From an uncultured Lachnospiraceae bacterium (GTDB lineage: Bacteria > Bacillota > Clostridia > Lachnospirales > Lachnospiraceae), in the NCBI GenBank assembly GCA_934351255.1, contig CAKRJH010000011.1:28363-92362 (forward strand): DNA of 64,000 bases, read 5' to 3'. Each line of letters opens with the position of its first letter. Position 1 is the first letter of the stretch. A program made the translations under genes and the position numbers. Below are positions 41,524-49,903 of the stretch, piece by piece. The notes under the pieces were generated by a model. That model worked only from the letters and a program-made list of their open reading frames with translations, was not told where the DNA came from and ran no database searches.

Positions 41524-42261
41524 ATGGATCCTCAGATTGAACAGTTAACACACATCCTGCGCCACACAAAGCGCGGTGTCTTCTTCGGAGGTGCCGGTGT
41601 CAGCACGGCTTCCGGCATTCCCGATTTTCGCAGCAGCAACGGGCTGTTCAGCCAGAGACTGAACCGTCAGTTCACCCCGGAGCAGTTGGTCTCCCACACT
41701 TTCTTCCAGCAATATCCGGAAGATTTCTATGCATTTTATAAGGACAAACTGCTCTATCCGGACGTAGCGCCCAATGCCTGTCACAGGGCACTGGCCACAC
41801 TCGAGCGCATGTCGATCCTGCGCGCCGTAGTCACCCAGAACATTGACGGACTGCATCAGGCCGCTGGAAGCCGCTGTGTCTACGAGCTTCACGGCTCTGT
41901 GCTGCGCAACTACTGTACCGGCTGCCACCGCTTCTATACGATGCAGGACATTCTGGATGCTCCCGGCATTCCGCGCTGCAAAGACTGTGGTAGCATCATT
42001 AAGCCGGATGTTGTATTATATGAGGAGGGTCTGGACGATGAGGTAGTCAGCGGTGCGATCCGGGCGATCGCCGAGGCGGACACTCTGATCGTGGGAGGCA
42101 CCTCTCTGGTCGTCTATCCGGCCGCCGGTCTGCTGCGTTATTTCCAGGGAGACCACCTGGTGCTGATCAACAAGAGCAGTACCCAGGCAGATGCCCGCGC
42201 CGATCTTCTGATCCACGATGACATTGCCACCGTGCTGGACCGGGCCGTACAAAATCTATAA
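41524..42261 (+). CDS. cobB: Sirtuin NAD-dependent protein deacylase
   Basis: A 245-residue enzyme with the sirtuin NAD pocket GAGVSTASGIPDFRSSNG, TQNIDGLHQAAGS, the catalytic His in YELHGSVL, four zinc cysteines (CTGCH and CKDC), and VLYEEGLDDE and GGTSLVVYPA. It removes acyl groups from lysines using NAD. GGAAAGG precedes the ATG. Second gene of the AbrB operon. Confidence 0.95.
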   Translation: MDPQIEQLTHILRHTKRGVFFGGAGVSTASGIPDFRSSNGLFSQRLNRQFTPEQLVSHTFFQQYPEDFYAFYKDKLLYPDVAPNACHRALATLERMSILRAVVTQNIDGLHQAAGSRCVYELHGSVLRNYCTGCHRFYTMQDILDAPGIPRCKDCGSIIKPDVVLYEEGLDDEVVSGAIRAIAEADTLIVGGTSLVVYPAAGLLRYFQGDHLVLINKSSTQADARADLLIHDDIATVLDRAVQNL

Positions 42262-42294
42262 CAAACTAAAACAAACAAAAGGAGCGAACAAACT

Positions 42295-42564
42295 ATGCAC
42301 TATGAATATCGTACCCGCGGAACCTGTTCTTCCGTGATCTCATTTGACATTGATGAGCAGGATCACATCTCCAACGTCTCATTCACCGGAGGCTGCAACG
42401 GCAACCTCAAAGCAGTATCCAGTCTGGTCGACGGACTGACTGTCGATGAGATTGAGAAAAAAGTAAAGGGCATCGAATGTGGCTTCAAAGGAACCTCCTG
42501 TGCCGATCAACTGGCCCAGGCTGTCCGCCAGGCATCCGACGCCCTTCATCAGGCATCTCATTAA
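42295..42564 (+). CDS. TSCPD-domain protein (TIGR03905 type)
   Basis: An 89-residue protein with a conserved N-terminal strand set (YRTRGTCSSVISF) and the hallmark GTSCADQLAQAV, giving the TSCPD family name, with a conserved GGCNGNLKA. This domain also occurs at the C-terminus of some ribonucleotide reductases. Stand-alone forms have no proven function. It lies 33 nt after the sirtuin gene. Confidence 0.88.
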   Translation: MHYEYRTRGTCSSVISFDIDEQDHISNVSFTGGCNGNLKAVSSLVDGLTVDEIEKKVKGIECGFKGTSCADQLAQAVRQASDALHQASH

Positions 42565-42578
42565 TACGTATTGTCTGT

Positions 42579-43469
42579 TTACTGTTCACTCTCCTGTGGA
42601 TCCGGCTTGCCAAGCAGAAGCGCGATCGCTGTTCCTACAGCCAGCGCGATCAGGCAGGTCAGGATCTTACCCGGAGTGAAGTCTCCTGCATAGCCGTCTT
42701 TGTAGGCTCTCATCAGGATAACTACCGGAGATGCGATCACAAGACCCATGATGGCGCAGTAAGTGATACCCTCCGCTTTCTCAAGTAAGAATTCAATTAC
42801 TTTTGCAATCGCAAAAATTCCCAATAATACACCGAGACCAAATGGGATCATCGGAATACAGTTCTCAAAAAACACACCCCACTGACCGTCTTTAAGTGCA
42901 CTCACAATATCCTTGATCGCGTGCAGCACCGGGTTGTAATACCCCATGATCATCAGCATCATGGAACCACTGACACCCGGGATCACCATCGTCGCAGAAG
43001 CGATCACACCGACTCCAAACAGCTTGATAAGCATCACCGGATTGGCAGACAGTACCACATCCTTGCCACTGCCCCCAAATGCCTCCATCGCGATGATCGC
43101 CAGGAAAAACACCAGAAAGACCAGTCCATGGGAAATCCCCATCTTCTTTCCTTTGAGATGCTGCCAGATCGCCGGGATCCCACCCAGGATCAGACCGATA
43201 AAGACCAGACTGGTCTGCATCGGAATATGTTCCGGTGCCATCAGCCATTCGATGGCATATGCCAGTCCTACAATCCCCACCGCCATACCGATCACATACG
43301 GAAGCAGGATCATCACACTCTTTTTGAGCTGTTTGAAGATATGGGTGACACAAAAGATGATATCATCGTATACACCCATGGAAACCATCATGGTTCCACC
43401 ACTTACACCGGGAATGGCATTGGCAACTCCGATCACCACGCCCTTCAAAATATCCTTGATAAACTTCAT
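42579..43469 (-). CDS. DUF368 membrane protein (undecaprenyl-phosphate transporter family)
   Basis: A 296-residue protein with about eight membrane helices. The first conserved motif GVVIGVANAIPGVSGGTMMV and its repeat in the second half, TMVIPGVSGSMMLMIMGYY, are the hallmark of DUF368. Members such as PopT have been shown to return undecaprenyl phosphate across the membrane. ATG at 43469 has GAGGAG 4 nt upstream. It is convergent with the TSCPD gene, with 14 nt between. Confidence 0.9.
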   Translation of the reverse strand: MKFIKDILKGVVIGVANAIPGVSGGTMMVSMGVYDDIIFCVTHIFKQLKKSVMILLPYVIGMAVGIVGLAYAIEWLMAPEHIPMQTSLVFIGLILGGIPAIWQHLKGKKMGISHGLVFLVFFLAIIAMEAFGGSGKDVVLSANPVMLIKLFGVGVIASATMVIPGVSGSMMLMIMGYYNPVLHAIKDIVSALKDGQWGVFFENCIPMIPFGLGVLLGIFAIAKVIEFLLEKAEGITYCAIMGLVIASPVVILMRAYKDGYAGDFTPGKILTCLIALAVGTAIALLLGKPDPQESEQ

Positions 43470-43656
43470 CGTTCTCCTCATTTCCGAGCGATACTTCCTG
43501 TCGTGCCGGCCTGGCCGTGCCTCTGCCTTCGCCCCCGGACAGAGTTTTACACAAATTCTGAATAAGCATACCACATAAAACAGGCTCCCTCAATATATTT
43601 ATTCATATTTTTTTGTAACATTCGCAATCGTTTTCTAAATAATATTTAAGATTTCC

Positions 43657-43685
43657 TTGATATTTTGTTACAATTATGTTACATT
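43657..43685 (+). promoter_or_regulatory. Predicted promoter of the M15 peptidase
   Basis: TTGATA, 17 nt, TACATT. The 304-nt gap between DUF368 and the peptidase is AT-rich and otherwise holds only an imperfect hairpin GAACCGGTG...CACGGTTC near 43721-43750. Confidence 0.45.
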
Positions 43686-43773
43686 TATTAACAGATACTA
43701 CAAAACAGAGAAGATTTTTACGAACCGGTGTGACTGTTCACCACGGTTCAACCTATGAGGTTTACGAAAATAT

Positions 43774-44361
43774 ATGAAATTATTGAAGGTAAAGAAAGTA
43801 TTTTATGTGGCAGGTATCGCGCTGATGTGCCTGACATGCAACCTGCAGACAGCGCGCACCAGCAAGGCAGAGGCCTCCTCACGGATCAACATAGCAAAGA
43901 TCCGCAGACAGTGTTCCACCAGGGCAAAGGCCATGAAGCATATGACGACGATCAAGGTTAAGGTCTGGGATTTCGCTCACGGCCGCAAGGGAAAGAAAGT
44001 GACCAAGATCAAATATGTCACCGTAAACAAAGCCGTAGCCAAGCAGTTTAAGAAAGCCTTCCAGGAGATCTATGAAGGCGAAGACAAGTTTCCGATCTAC
44101 GAGATCGGCGGATTTGAATGGCGTGGAAAGAAGAGTTCTTCTCTTCACAACCTCGGACTTTCCGTGGACATCAATGCCAACGAAAACTGTATGATCGTCA
44201 AGGGAAAGGTCGTGGCCGGTTCCTACTGGAAGCCGGGTAAGGATCCATACTCCATTCCAAAGAACGGCGATGTGGCGCAGGCCATGAAAAAAAGAGGACT
44301 CAAGCAGTGTCTGTGGTCACACACCAAAGACTATATGCACTTTTCCGTAGGGGGATATTGA
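43774..44361 (+). CDS. Secreted M15-family D-Ala-D-Ala carboxypeptidase-like protein
   Basis: A 195-residue protein with a signal peptide (about 1-33, VFYVAGIALMCLTCN) and an M15_4/VanY-type domain. The zinc motif S-x-H-x2-G-x-x-x-D is seen as SLHNLGLSVDIN, and the second ligand as DYMHFS near the C-terminus. Such enzymes trim peptidoglycan peptides. The last codons (GGATATTGA) form half of a palindrome shared with the end of trpC. Confidence 0.85.
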   Translation: MKLLKVKKVFYVAGIALMCLTCNLQTARTSKAEASSRINIAKIRRQCSTRAKAMKHMTTIKVKVWDFAHGRKGKKVTKIKYVTVNKAVAKQFKKAFQEIYEGEDKFPIYEIGGFEWRGKKSSSLHNLGLSVDINANENCMIVKGKVVAGSYWKPGKDPYSIPKNGDVAQAMKKRGLKQCLWSHTKDYMHFSVGGY

Positions 44362-44381
44362 TCGATCAATATCCCTTTTTT
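44352..44381 (+). terminator. Palindromic terminator covering both stop codons
   Basis: GGGATATTGA, loop TCGA, TCAATATCCC, then TTTTTT. The left arm holds the stop of the M15 gene, the right arm the stop of trpC on the other strand. The T run exists only for the plus strand; the minus strand continues CCCTACGG, so trpC transcripts are probably not ended here. Confidence 0.85.
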
Positions 44382-45157
44382 AATTCTTCCAGCATCTTCT
44401 TTTTGTCAGGAGCGCGCATCAGCGTCTCGCCGATCAGCACTGCATCGGTTCCGTTCTGCGCCAGCTTCGCGATATCCTGCGCCGTGCGGATTCCGCTCTC
44501 AGAGACAAAGGCAATGTCCTGCGGCACCATTTCACGAAGACGCAGGCTGTTGTTGACATCGACCGCAAACGTCCGGAGATCGCGGTTATTGACACCGATG
44601 ATCTGCGCACCGCTGTTCAGCGCCATCTCTACTTCCTGCTCACTGTGGGTCTCCACCAGAGCATCCATCCCAAGCTCCTGCGCGATCAGACGATACTCCT
44701 GTAACTGGGATGGACTCAGGATCGCACAGATCAGCAGGATCGCGGAAGCCCCCAGATTTTTGGCCTCATAGATCATATACTCATCTACTGTAAAATCCTT
44801 GCGCAGCACCGGAATATTGACTGCGCTGCTTATCTCGTCCAGATAGTCATTCTTTCCCTGGAAATAGAACGGCTCCGTCAGGCAGGATATGGCACTGGCT
44901 CCCGCATTTTCGTACTCTCTGGCAATGTCCAGATACGGGAAATTTTCTGCGATCAGCCCCTTGGATGGGGAGGCCTTTTTCACCTCACAGATGAAGCCGA
45001 TCCCCGGATTTTTAAGCGCATCCAGAAAACTCTGATCCGCCCTTCTGATCCCGGCGGTCTCCGCTGCCATATGTTTCTGGTCTTCCAGAGAAACCTCACG
45101 TCTGCGCACGGCAATGCGCTCTCTGGTCTTACCTGCAATTTCTTCTAATATGTTCAT
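44366..45157 (-). CDS. trpC: Indole-3-glycerol phosphate synthase
   Basis: A 263-residue TIM-barrel enzyme that closes the indole ring from carboxyphenylaminodeoxyribulose phosphate. Motifs: FICEVKKASPSKGLI, LRKDFTVDEYMIYEA, GVNNRDLRTFAVDV and SESGIRTAQDI. The start overlaps the trpG stop by 4 nt. It is the last trp gene here; trpD, trpF, trpB and trpA do not follow. Confidence 0.96.
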   Translation of the reverse strand: MNILEEIAGKTRERIAVRRREVSLEDQKHMAAETAGIRRADQSFLDALKNPGIGFICEVKKASPSKGLIAENFPYLDIAREYENAGASAISCLTEPFYFQGKNDYLDEISSAVNIPVLRKDFTVDEYMIYEAKNLGASAILLICAILSPSQLQEYRLIAQELGMDALVETHSEQEVEMALNSGAQIIGVNNRDLRTFAVDVNNSLRLREMVPQDIAFVSESGIRTAQDIAKLAQNGTDAVLIGETLMRAPDKKKMLEELKKGY

Positions 45158-45750
45158 GCCTTTGTTCCTTTCTGAAACTGTTCTACGATCTTCATAAAGT
45201 TCCGGATGATCGTGATCCCTTCCGGTGTCATGACGGACTCCGGATGAAACTGTACTCCGTACACCGGATAGTCTCTGTGCTCCACCGCCATCACCGCTCC
45301 ATCATCACTGACCGCCGTGACCAGCAGTTCCTCCGGGATCGACTCAGCCACCGTCGCCAGCGAATGATATCTCGCAGCCGGCATGCTGTCACCCATGCCT
45401 TCAAACAGAGGACTCTCTCCCCGGAAGGTCACACGGGACTGTTTGCCGTGCATCAACTGTGGTGCATAGCTTACCGATGCTCCAAACACTTCACTGATGG
45501 CCTGATGTCCCAGACAGACCCCAAAGATCGGGATCTTCCCTGCGTAAGTACGGATCACATCCTCACAGATACCCGCATCGGCCGGGCGTCCCGGTCCCGG
45601 GGAAATGATAATGGCATCCGGTGCAAGATCTCCGACTTCCCCGACGGTCAGCTCATCATTGCGCACCACGCGGATATCCGGTTCCACAGCCCCCACCAGC
45701 TGGAACAGATTATAAGAAAAACTGTCGTAATTATCGATCAGCAGCAACAT
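45154..45750 (-). CDS. trpG: Anthranilate synthase component II (glutamine amidotransferase)
   Basis: A 198-residue class I amidotransferase supplying ammonia to TrpE. LLIDNYDSFSYNLFQL at the N-terminus, the oxyanion motif ISPGPGRPADAG, the nucleophile Cys in FGVCLGHQAI, and His-Glu in VQFHPESVMT. A PabA role in folate synthesis is also possible for this subfamily, but linkage to trpE and trpC favours tryptophan. It starts 3 nt after trpE ends. Confidence 0.95.
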   Translation of the reverse strand: MLLLIDNYDSFSYNLFQLVGAVEPDIRVVRNDELTVGEVGDLAPDAIIISPGPGRPADAGICEDVIRTYAGKIPIFGVCLGHQAISEVFGASVSYAPQLMHGKQSRVTFRGESPLFEGMGDSMPAARYHSLATVAESIPEELLVTAVSDDGAVMAVEHRDYPVYGVQFHPESVMTPEGITIIRNFMKIVEQFQKGTKA

Positions 45751-45752
45751 AT

Positions 45753-47225
45753 CTAGTCCTCCTTTCCCTGTGGCAGTGCCTGTACGACCGCCTTTGCTTT
45801 ATTGATACATTCCTCAAACTCACTCTCCGGCACGCTGTCAGCCACAATTCCGGCTCCTGAGCGCACATACACCTTGTCGCCTCTCTTGTATGCCAGGCGG
45901 ATCGCGATACAAGTGTCCATATTGCCCGCAAAATCCAGATATCCGATCGCACCGCCATAGACACCGCGGTTGCCGCCCTCCAGTTCATGGATGATCTGGC
46001 ATGCCCGGATCTTCGGTGCCCCTGACAGAGTTCCCGCCGGCAGGATGGAATCCATCGCATCCACGGCATCCAGATCCGGCCGGATCGTGCCGGCTACCGT
46101 GGAACCGATATGCATGACATGGGAGAATCTCAGCACCTGCATATAATCCTCTACCTGAACTGATCCGATCGTGCTCACCTTGCCGATGTCATTGCGTCCC
46201 AGATCCACAAGCATATTGTGCTCTGCCAGCTCCTTTTCATCTTTCAGCAGGCCACGCTCCAATTCTTCGTCTTCCTGTGGTGTCGCACCACGTTTTCTGG
46301 TGCCGGCCAGCGGGAAGGTGTGAAGCGTATCGCCCTCCAGTTTCACCAGCGTCTCCGGAGAAGCTCCTGCCAGCTCAATGCTGTCACTTGCAAAATAAAA
46401 CATATACGGGGAAGGATTGGTACGGCGCAGCACCTCATACGTTCCAAACAGATTTCCCGCTGCCTTCGCCTCCAGCGGATTAGACAGGACCACCTGGAAA
46501 ATGTCACCCTCATGAATATATTGCTGAGCCTTGCGAACCATGTCACAATATCTCTCTTTGCTGAATCTCGGTTTCAGCTCTTCCTCCAGACTGATCGGTA
46601 CAAACTCGGCCTGTCTGCCGCCTGTCACCAGTTCTGCCATCATCGCCAGTTCCATCTCTGCCTTATGATAGGCGGTGTCCAGATCTCCGGTCTTTGCGCC
46701 GCAGATCAGCACGATCTTGTCTTCCTTGCGGTCAAAGGCGATCACCTTGTCAAACAGCATCAGATCCACATCCTTGAAATCCTCCGCTCCCTCCTGTCCA
46801 AAATTCAGGACAGGTTCTGCATACTTGATGTAGTCATATGAGAAATAACCGACCAGTCCTCCCGTGAAACTCGGCTGTCCCGGGATCCTCGGGCTTTTGT
46901 TCTCTGCCAGGATCTTGCGGATCACATCGCCGGGATGCTGCACCTGCTGTAACTGCTCCGTATTGGAGGCAATGCGCATCTGCCCGTCCTGACAGGTGAT
47001 CTCCACCTCAGGATCGTAACCCAGAAATGTATAACGTCCCCATTTCTGGTTGTCCTCCGCGCTCTCCAGCAGGAAGCAGTGTCTGCTCACGTAGCGCAGT
47101 CTCTTCATCACATCCGATGGAGTGATCCCATCGGTCGGAATCTCACAGCTCACCGGAATGCGTCTGTAATCTCCGGATGCAGCCATCTTCTTTGCCTCTT
47201 CCAATGTCGGTCTCATGTTATTCAC
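45753..47225 (-). CDS. trpE: Anthranilate synthase component I
   Basis: A 490-residue chorismate-using enzyme. The N-terminal part has RRIPVSCEIPTDGITPSDV and FLLESAEDNQKWGRYTF (tryptophan feedback region includes LLES); the catalytic part has DIFQVVLSNPLEAKA, NPSPYMFYF, PLAGTRKRGAT, LVDLGRNDIGKVS and PAGTLSGAPKIRA. A GTG at 47225 is the start, with GGAGGG 7 nt upstream. It heads trpE-trpG-trpC and is preceded by a Trp-specific T-box. Confidence 0.96.
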   Translation of the reverse strand: MNNMRPTLEEAKKMAASGDYRRIPVSCEIPTDGITPSDVMKRLRYVSRHCFLLESAEDNQKWGRYTFLGYDPEVEITCQDGQMRIASNTEQLQQVQHPGDVIRKILAENKSPRIPGQPSFTGGLVGYFSYDYIKYAEPVLNFGQEGAEDFKDVDLMLFDKVIAFDRKEDKIVLICGAKTGDLDTAYHKAEMELAMMAELVTGGRQAEFVPISLEEELKPRFSKERYCDMVRKAQQYIHEGDIFQVVLSNPLEAKAAGNLFGTYEVLRRTNPSPYMFYFASDSIELAGASPETLVKLEGDTLHTFPLAGTRKRGATPQEDEELERGLLKDEKELAEHNMLVDLGRNDIGKVSTIGSVQVEDYMQVLRFSHVMHIGSTVAGTIRPDLDAVDAMDSILPAGTLSGAPKIRACQIIHELEGGNRGVYGGAIGYLDFAGNMDTCIAIRLAYKRGDKVYVRSGAGIVADSVPESEFEECINKAKAVVQALPQGKED

Positions 47226-47288
47226 AGCGTTACCCTCCTTGTGTAATACCTGTCTCTATCCTGCAATCCTCCTCTGTGCAGTGACCGC

Positions 47289-47346
47289 ATCCTCGCGGAG
47301 CGTTTTTATATTATAGGAAACGAGAAGTTTCCTATAAAGTAAAAAA
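47289..47346. repeat. Palindromic insert after the trpE T-box terminator
   Basis: TTATAGGAAAC, loop GAGAA, GTTTCCTATAA followed by AGTAAAAAA. The 36 nt at 47311-47346 equal those at 40762-40797 behind the thrS T-box, and GCATCCTCGCGGA on the left is also shared. The left arm has diverged near its outer end, so the perfect stem is 11 bp here against 23 bp at thrS. Confidence 0.85.
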
Positions 47347-47623
47347 GTCCCTGACAGACCCATCGGGTCTGTCAAGGACGAATCTCTTCGCGGTGCCACC
47401 TTGATTCACCACATCTCTGATGCAGTGCGCTTTGCAGGATACCATCATATCCCTGGCAACTGACGTATGCCTCCACGTCACAGAATACTCAGCGTCTCCG
47501 CCTTTGACTGTGCCCTCAGTGGTCCATTTAATAGTTTGCGTCCTGCCCGGTTCTCAGCCACCCGGACTCTCTGTGAGTGCACCGCTATTTTTATCTCCAC
47601 TTCAACGGTTTGTCTTTATTTAT
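47341..47623 (-). promoter_or_regulatory. T-box leader of trpE (specifier TGG)
   Basis: On the minus strand: AGAGAG and apical-loop region GGGTGGCTGAGAACCGGG, specifier TGG (complement of 47524-47526) in AAATGGACCACTGAG, the T-box antiterminator AAGGTGGCACCGCG (complement of 47389-47402), and the terminator CCTTGACAGACCC/GGGTCTGTCAGGG followed by TTTTTT. Uncharged tRNA-Trp would switch on trpEGC. Confidence 0.94.
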
Positions 47624-47629
47624 ACATTC

Positions 47630-47658
47630 AGAGTAAACTCTGAGCAGTCATTTGTCAA
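47630..47658 (-). promoter_or_regulatory. Predicted promoter of trpEGC
   Basis: On the minus strand: TTGACA (complement of 47653-47658), 17 nt, TACTCT (complement of 47630-47635). Transcription would start near 47623, at the 5' end of the T-box. Confidence 0.6.
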
Positions 47659-47717
47659 GCACAAATTCCCGGCCAAACTCTTCGATTACCGGCTCAGCAT
47701 CCCATGGCAATCCCCGG

Positions 47718-48593
47718 TTACCAGCTCAGCACCTCATGGCCATCCTCGGTCACCAGCACCATGATCTCCCACTGCGCTGACGGCATGCCATCTGCCGTGT
47801 AGACCTCCCAGCCATTGTCCTGGTCGGTGTAGATCTCCTCCGTGCCCATATTGACCATCGGCTCGATGGTGAAGATCATGCCCGGAACCAGCAGCATATC
47901 CGTGCCTGCCGTTCCGTGATAGCCTACGAACGGATCCTCATGGAATTCCAGTCCGACACCATGACCGCCGATCTCACGCACGATCGTATAGCCGCGCTCA
48001 TAGGCATAATCATGAACCGCCTGGCTCATATCACCCAGGAATCCCCATGGCTTTACCTGCTCGAGTCCCTTGTAGATCGCCTCTCTGGTCACCTCGACCA
48101 GCTTCTTTTTCTCCGGGCTGACCTCCCCGATGCAGAACATACGGGAAGAATCCGAAAAATATCCGTGAAGGATCGTAGAGCAGTCGACATTGATAATGTC
48201 GCCCTCCTTCAGGATCACATCCTTAGAAGGAAATCCATGGCAGACCTGTTCATTGACAGAGGTGCAGACACTGTAAGGATAGCCCTCATAGTTCAACGGA
48301 GCCGGAATACCTCCCATCTGCGTGGTCATGTCATACACGATCTGATCGATCTGTGCCGTGTCCATCCCCGCATGTATCTCCTTCTCAATGCGGTCAAGAA
48401 CCGCAACATTGATCTTGCAGCTCTCCTTGATCTTCTCGATCTGCGCCGGTGTCTTGATGATCTCATGAGGCGGTACAATGCAACCCTGATTCTCAAAACC
48501 GCGGATCTTCATATCAAATGCCTCATGACAGGTCTTATATTTGCGGCCGCTGCCACACCAGCACGGATCATTTCTTCCAATTTTCTTAGACAT
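47718..48593 (-). CDS. map: Type I methionine aminopeptidase with SEC-C zinc motif
   Basis: A 291-residue enzyme. An N-terminal SEC-C motif (RNDPCWCGSGRKYKTCH) is joined to a complete MetAP-I domain: VCTSVNEQVCHGFPS, INVDCSTILHGYFSDSSR (metal Asp residues), GGHGVGLEFHEDP, and FTIEPMVNMG. It removes the initiator methionine from nascent proteins. The SEC-C extension is known from clostridial MetAPs and may aid ribosome contact. It is the last gene of the MATE-HAD-pdxK-pyrC-map operon, 15 nt after pyrC. Confidence 0.95.
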   Translation of the reverse strand: MSKKIGRNDPCWCGSGRKYKTCHEAFDMKIRGFENQGCIVPPHEIIKTPAQIEKIKESCKINVAVLDRIEKEIHAGMDTAQIDQIVYDMTTQMGGIPAPLNYEGYPYSVCTSVNEQVCHGFPSKDVILKEGDIINVDCSTILHGYFSDSSRMFCIGEVSPEKKKLVEVTREAIYKGLEQVKPWGFLGDMSQAVHDYAYERGYTIVREIGGHGVGLEFHEDPFVGYHGTAGTDMLLVPGMIFTIEPMVNMGTEEIYTDQDNGWEVYTADGMPSAQWEIMVLVTEDGHEVLSW

Positions 48594-48608
48594 AGGTTTG
48601 TTCCTCCA

Positions 48609-49880
48609 TTATTCTGCTTCATATACGATCTTACCGGACGCGATCGTCGCATGCACCTTACCCGGAAGTTCCCATCCGGTAAACGGACTGTTGGACGCCT
48701 TGGACGCATAGTGATCCACGGTCCATACTTCGTTCTCGCCAAAGATCACCAGATCTGCCACCGCTCCCGGTGTCACACTGGCCGGTGTCAGGCGGTAGAA
48801 CCTGGCCGGATTGGTGCTCATGCAGGCCAGAAGCTGCATCAGGCTCAGATGTCCCGGCTGTACCAGAGAGCGGATGCCAAGTCCCAGAGAAGTCTCCAAT
48901 CCGGTAATGCCGCTCGGAGCCTCTGCCAGCGGGCGTTCCTTTTCTTCCCTGCTGTGAGGCGCATGATCCGTCACGATCATATCGATCGTTCCATCCTTCA
49001 GTCCCTCAATGATCTTCTGACGATCCTGCTCCGTGCGAAGCGGCGGATTCATCCGCGCCAGCGTTCCGTAGGTCAGCACCGCCTCATCAGTCAATGTGAA
49101 ATGATGTGGCGTCGCCTCCGCATGGACATCCGCCCCCAGTTTTCTGGCTGTGCGCACCAGCTCCACGGAATTGCCGGAACTGATGTGCTGGATGCAGACA
49201 GACGCTCCGGTGTGGAGAGCCAGAATACAGTCTCTGGCCACCATCACATCCTCCGCCGTGCGGGATGCTCCACCGTATCCCAGTCTGCGGGACACCTCTC
49301 CCTGATGCACTCCTGCGCCCTCGATAAAGGCCGGATCTTCCTCATGAAGGCTCACCGGAAGATCAAGTGCTCTGGCGCGCTGCATCGCCTCGACCAGCAC
49401 CTTCTCGTCGAGGATCGGAATGCCATCATCTGTAAAGCCTGCTGCCCCCTTTGCGGCCAGCTGCTCCATGTCCACCAGCGTCTTTCCGTCAATCCCTCTG
49501 GTGACGGTAGCCGCCTGATACATATGTATACCGGTCTTTGCTCCCTTTTCTAAACAATATGCAAGAGTCTCGGGATTATCCACGGCAGGTTTGGTATTGG
49601 CCATGCAGACCACGGAGGTAAAGCCTCCGCGTCCGGCTGCCGCCGCTCCGGTCTCAATGTCTTCCTTGTAGGTAAATCCGGGATCTCTGAAATGCACATG
49701 GGCATCCATCAGTCCCGGCGCTACCACCAGTCCCGTGGCGTCCAGCACCCGAACATCCGGATCATCCACGCTCAGATGCTCCCCGACCTGCTCGATCCTG
49801 TCTTCCCGGATCAGCACCTCCAGACAGTTATCTGTTCCTGTGGTGGGATCCACCACACGTCCTCCTCTGATCAATATCAT
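48609..49880 (-). CDS. pyrC: Dihydroorotase
   Basis: A 423-residue zinc amidohydrolase that cyclises carbamoyl-aspartate to dihydroorotate. Metal and substrate motifs: GLMDAHVHFRDPGFTYKED, CMANTKPAVDNPETL, SLHEEDPAF, CIQHISSGNSVELV, TDHAPHSREEKE. Full length for the class I family. It is not next to other pyr genes, but sits between pdxK/thiD and map in a minus-strand operon. Confidence 0.96.
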   Translation of the reverse strand: MILIRGGRVVDPTTGTDNCLEVLIREDRIEQVGEHLSVDDPDVRVLDATGLVVAPGLMDAHVHFRDPGFTYKEDIETGAAAAGRGGFTSVVCMANTKPAVDNPETLAYCLEKGAKTGIHMYQAATVTRGIDGKTLVDMEQLAAKGAAGFTDDGIPILDEKVLVEAMQRARALDLPVSLHEEDPAFIEGAGVHQGEVSRRLGYGGASRTAEDVMVARDCILALHTGASVCIQHISSGNSVELVRTARKLGADVHAEATPHHFTLTDEAVLTYGTLARMNPPLRTEQDRQKIIEGLKDGTIDMIVTDHAPHSREEKERPLAEAPSGITGLETSLGLGIRSLVQPGHLSLMQLLACMSTNPARFYRLTPASVTPGAVADLVIFGENEVWTVDHYASKASNSPFTGWELPGKVHATIASGKIVYEAE

Positions 49881-49903
49881 GGTTTTCTTTCCTTTTCTAT
49901 AGC

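Noticed and set aside
41067..41525. 152-codon minus-strand frame over the AbrB gene
   Set aside because: It crosses the AbrB promoter and coding region; the AbrB domain on the plus strand is clear.
43470..43773. Possible riboswitch in the 304-nt gap before the M15 peptidase
   Set aside because: Only an imperfect hairpin and a weak promoter are visible; no known aptamer motif can be recognised.
47341..47623. Leader-peptide attenuator before trpE
   Set aside because: The T-box antiterminator and a TGG specifier are clear, and no Trp-rich short peptide with a ribosome binding site is seen.
47916..49553. Long plus-strand frame opposite map and pyrC
   Set aside because: It is antisense to two well-identified enzymes and shows no domain.
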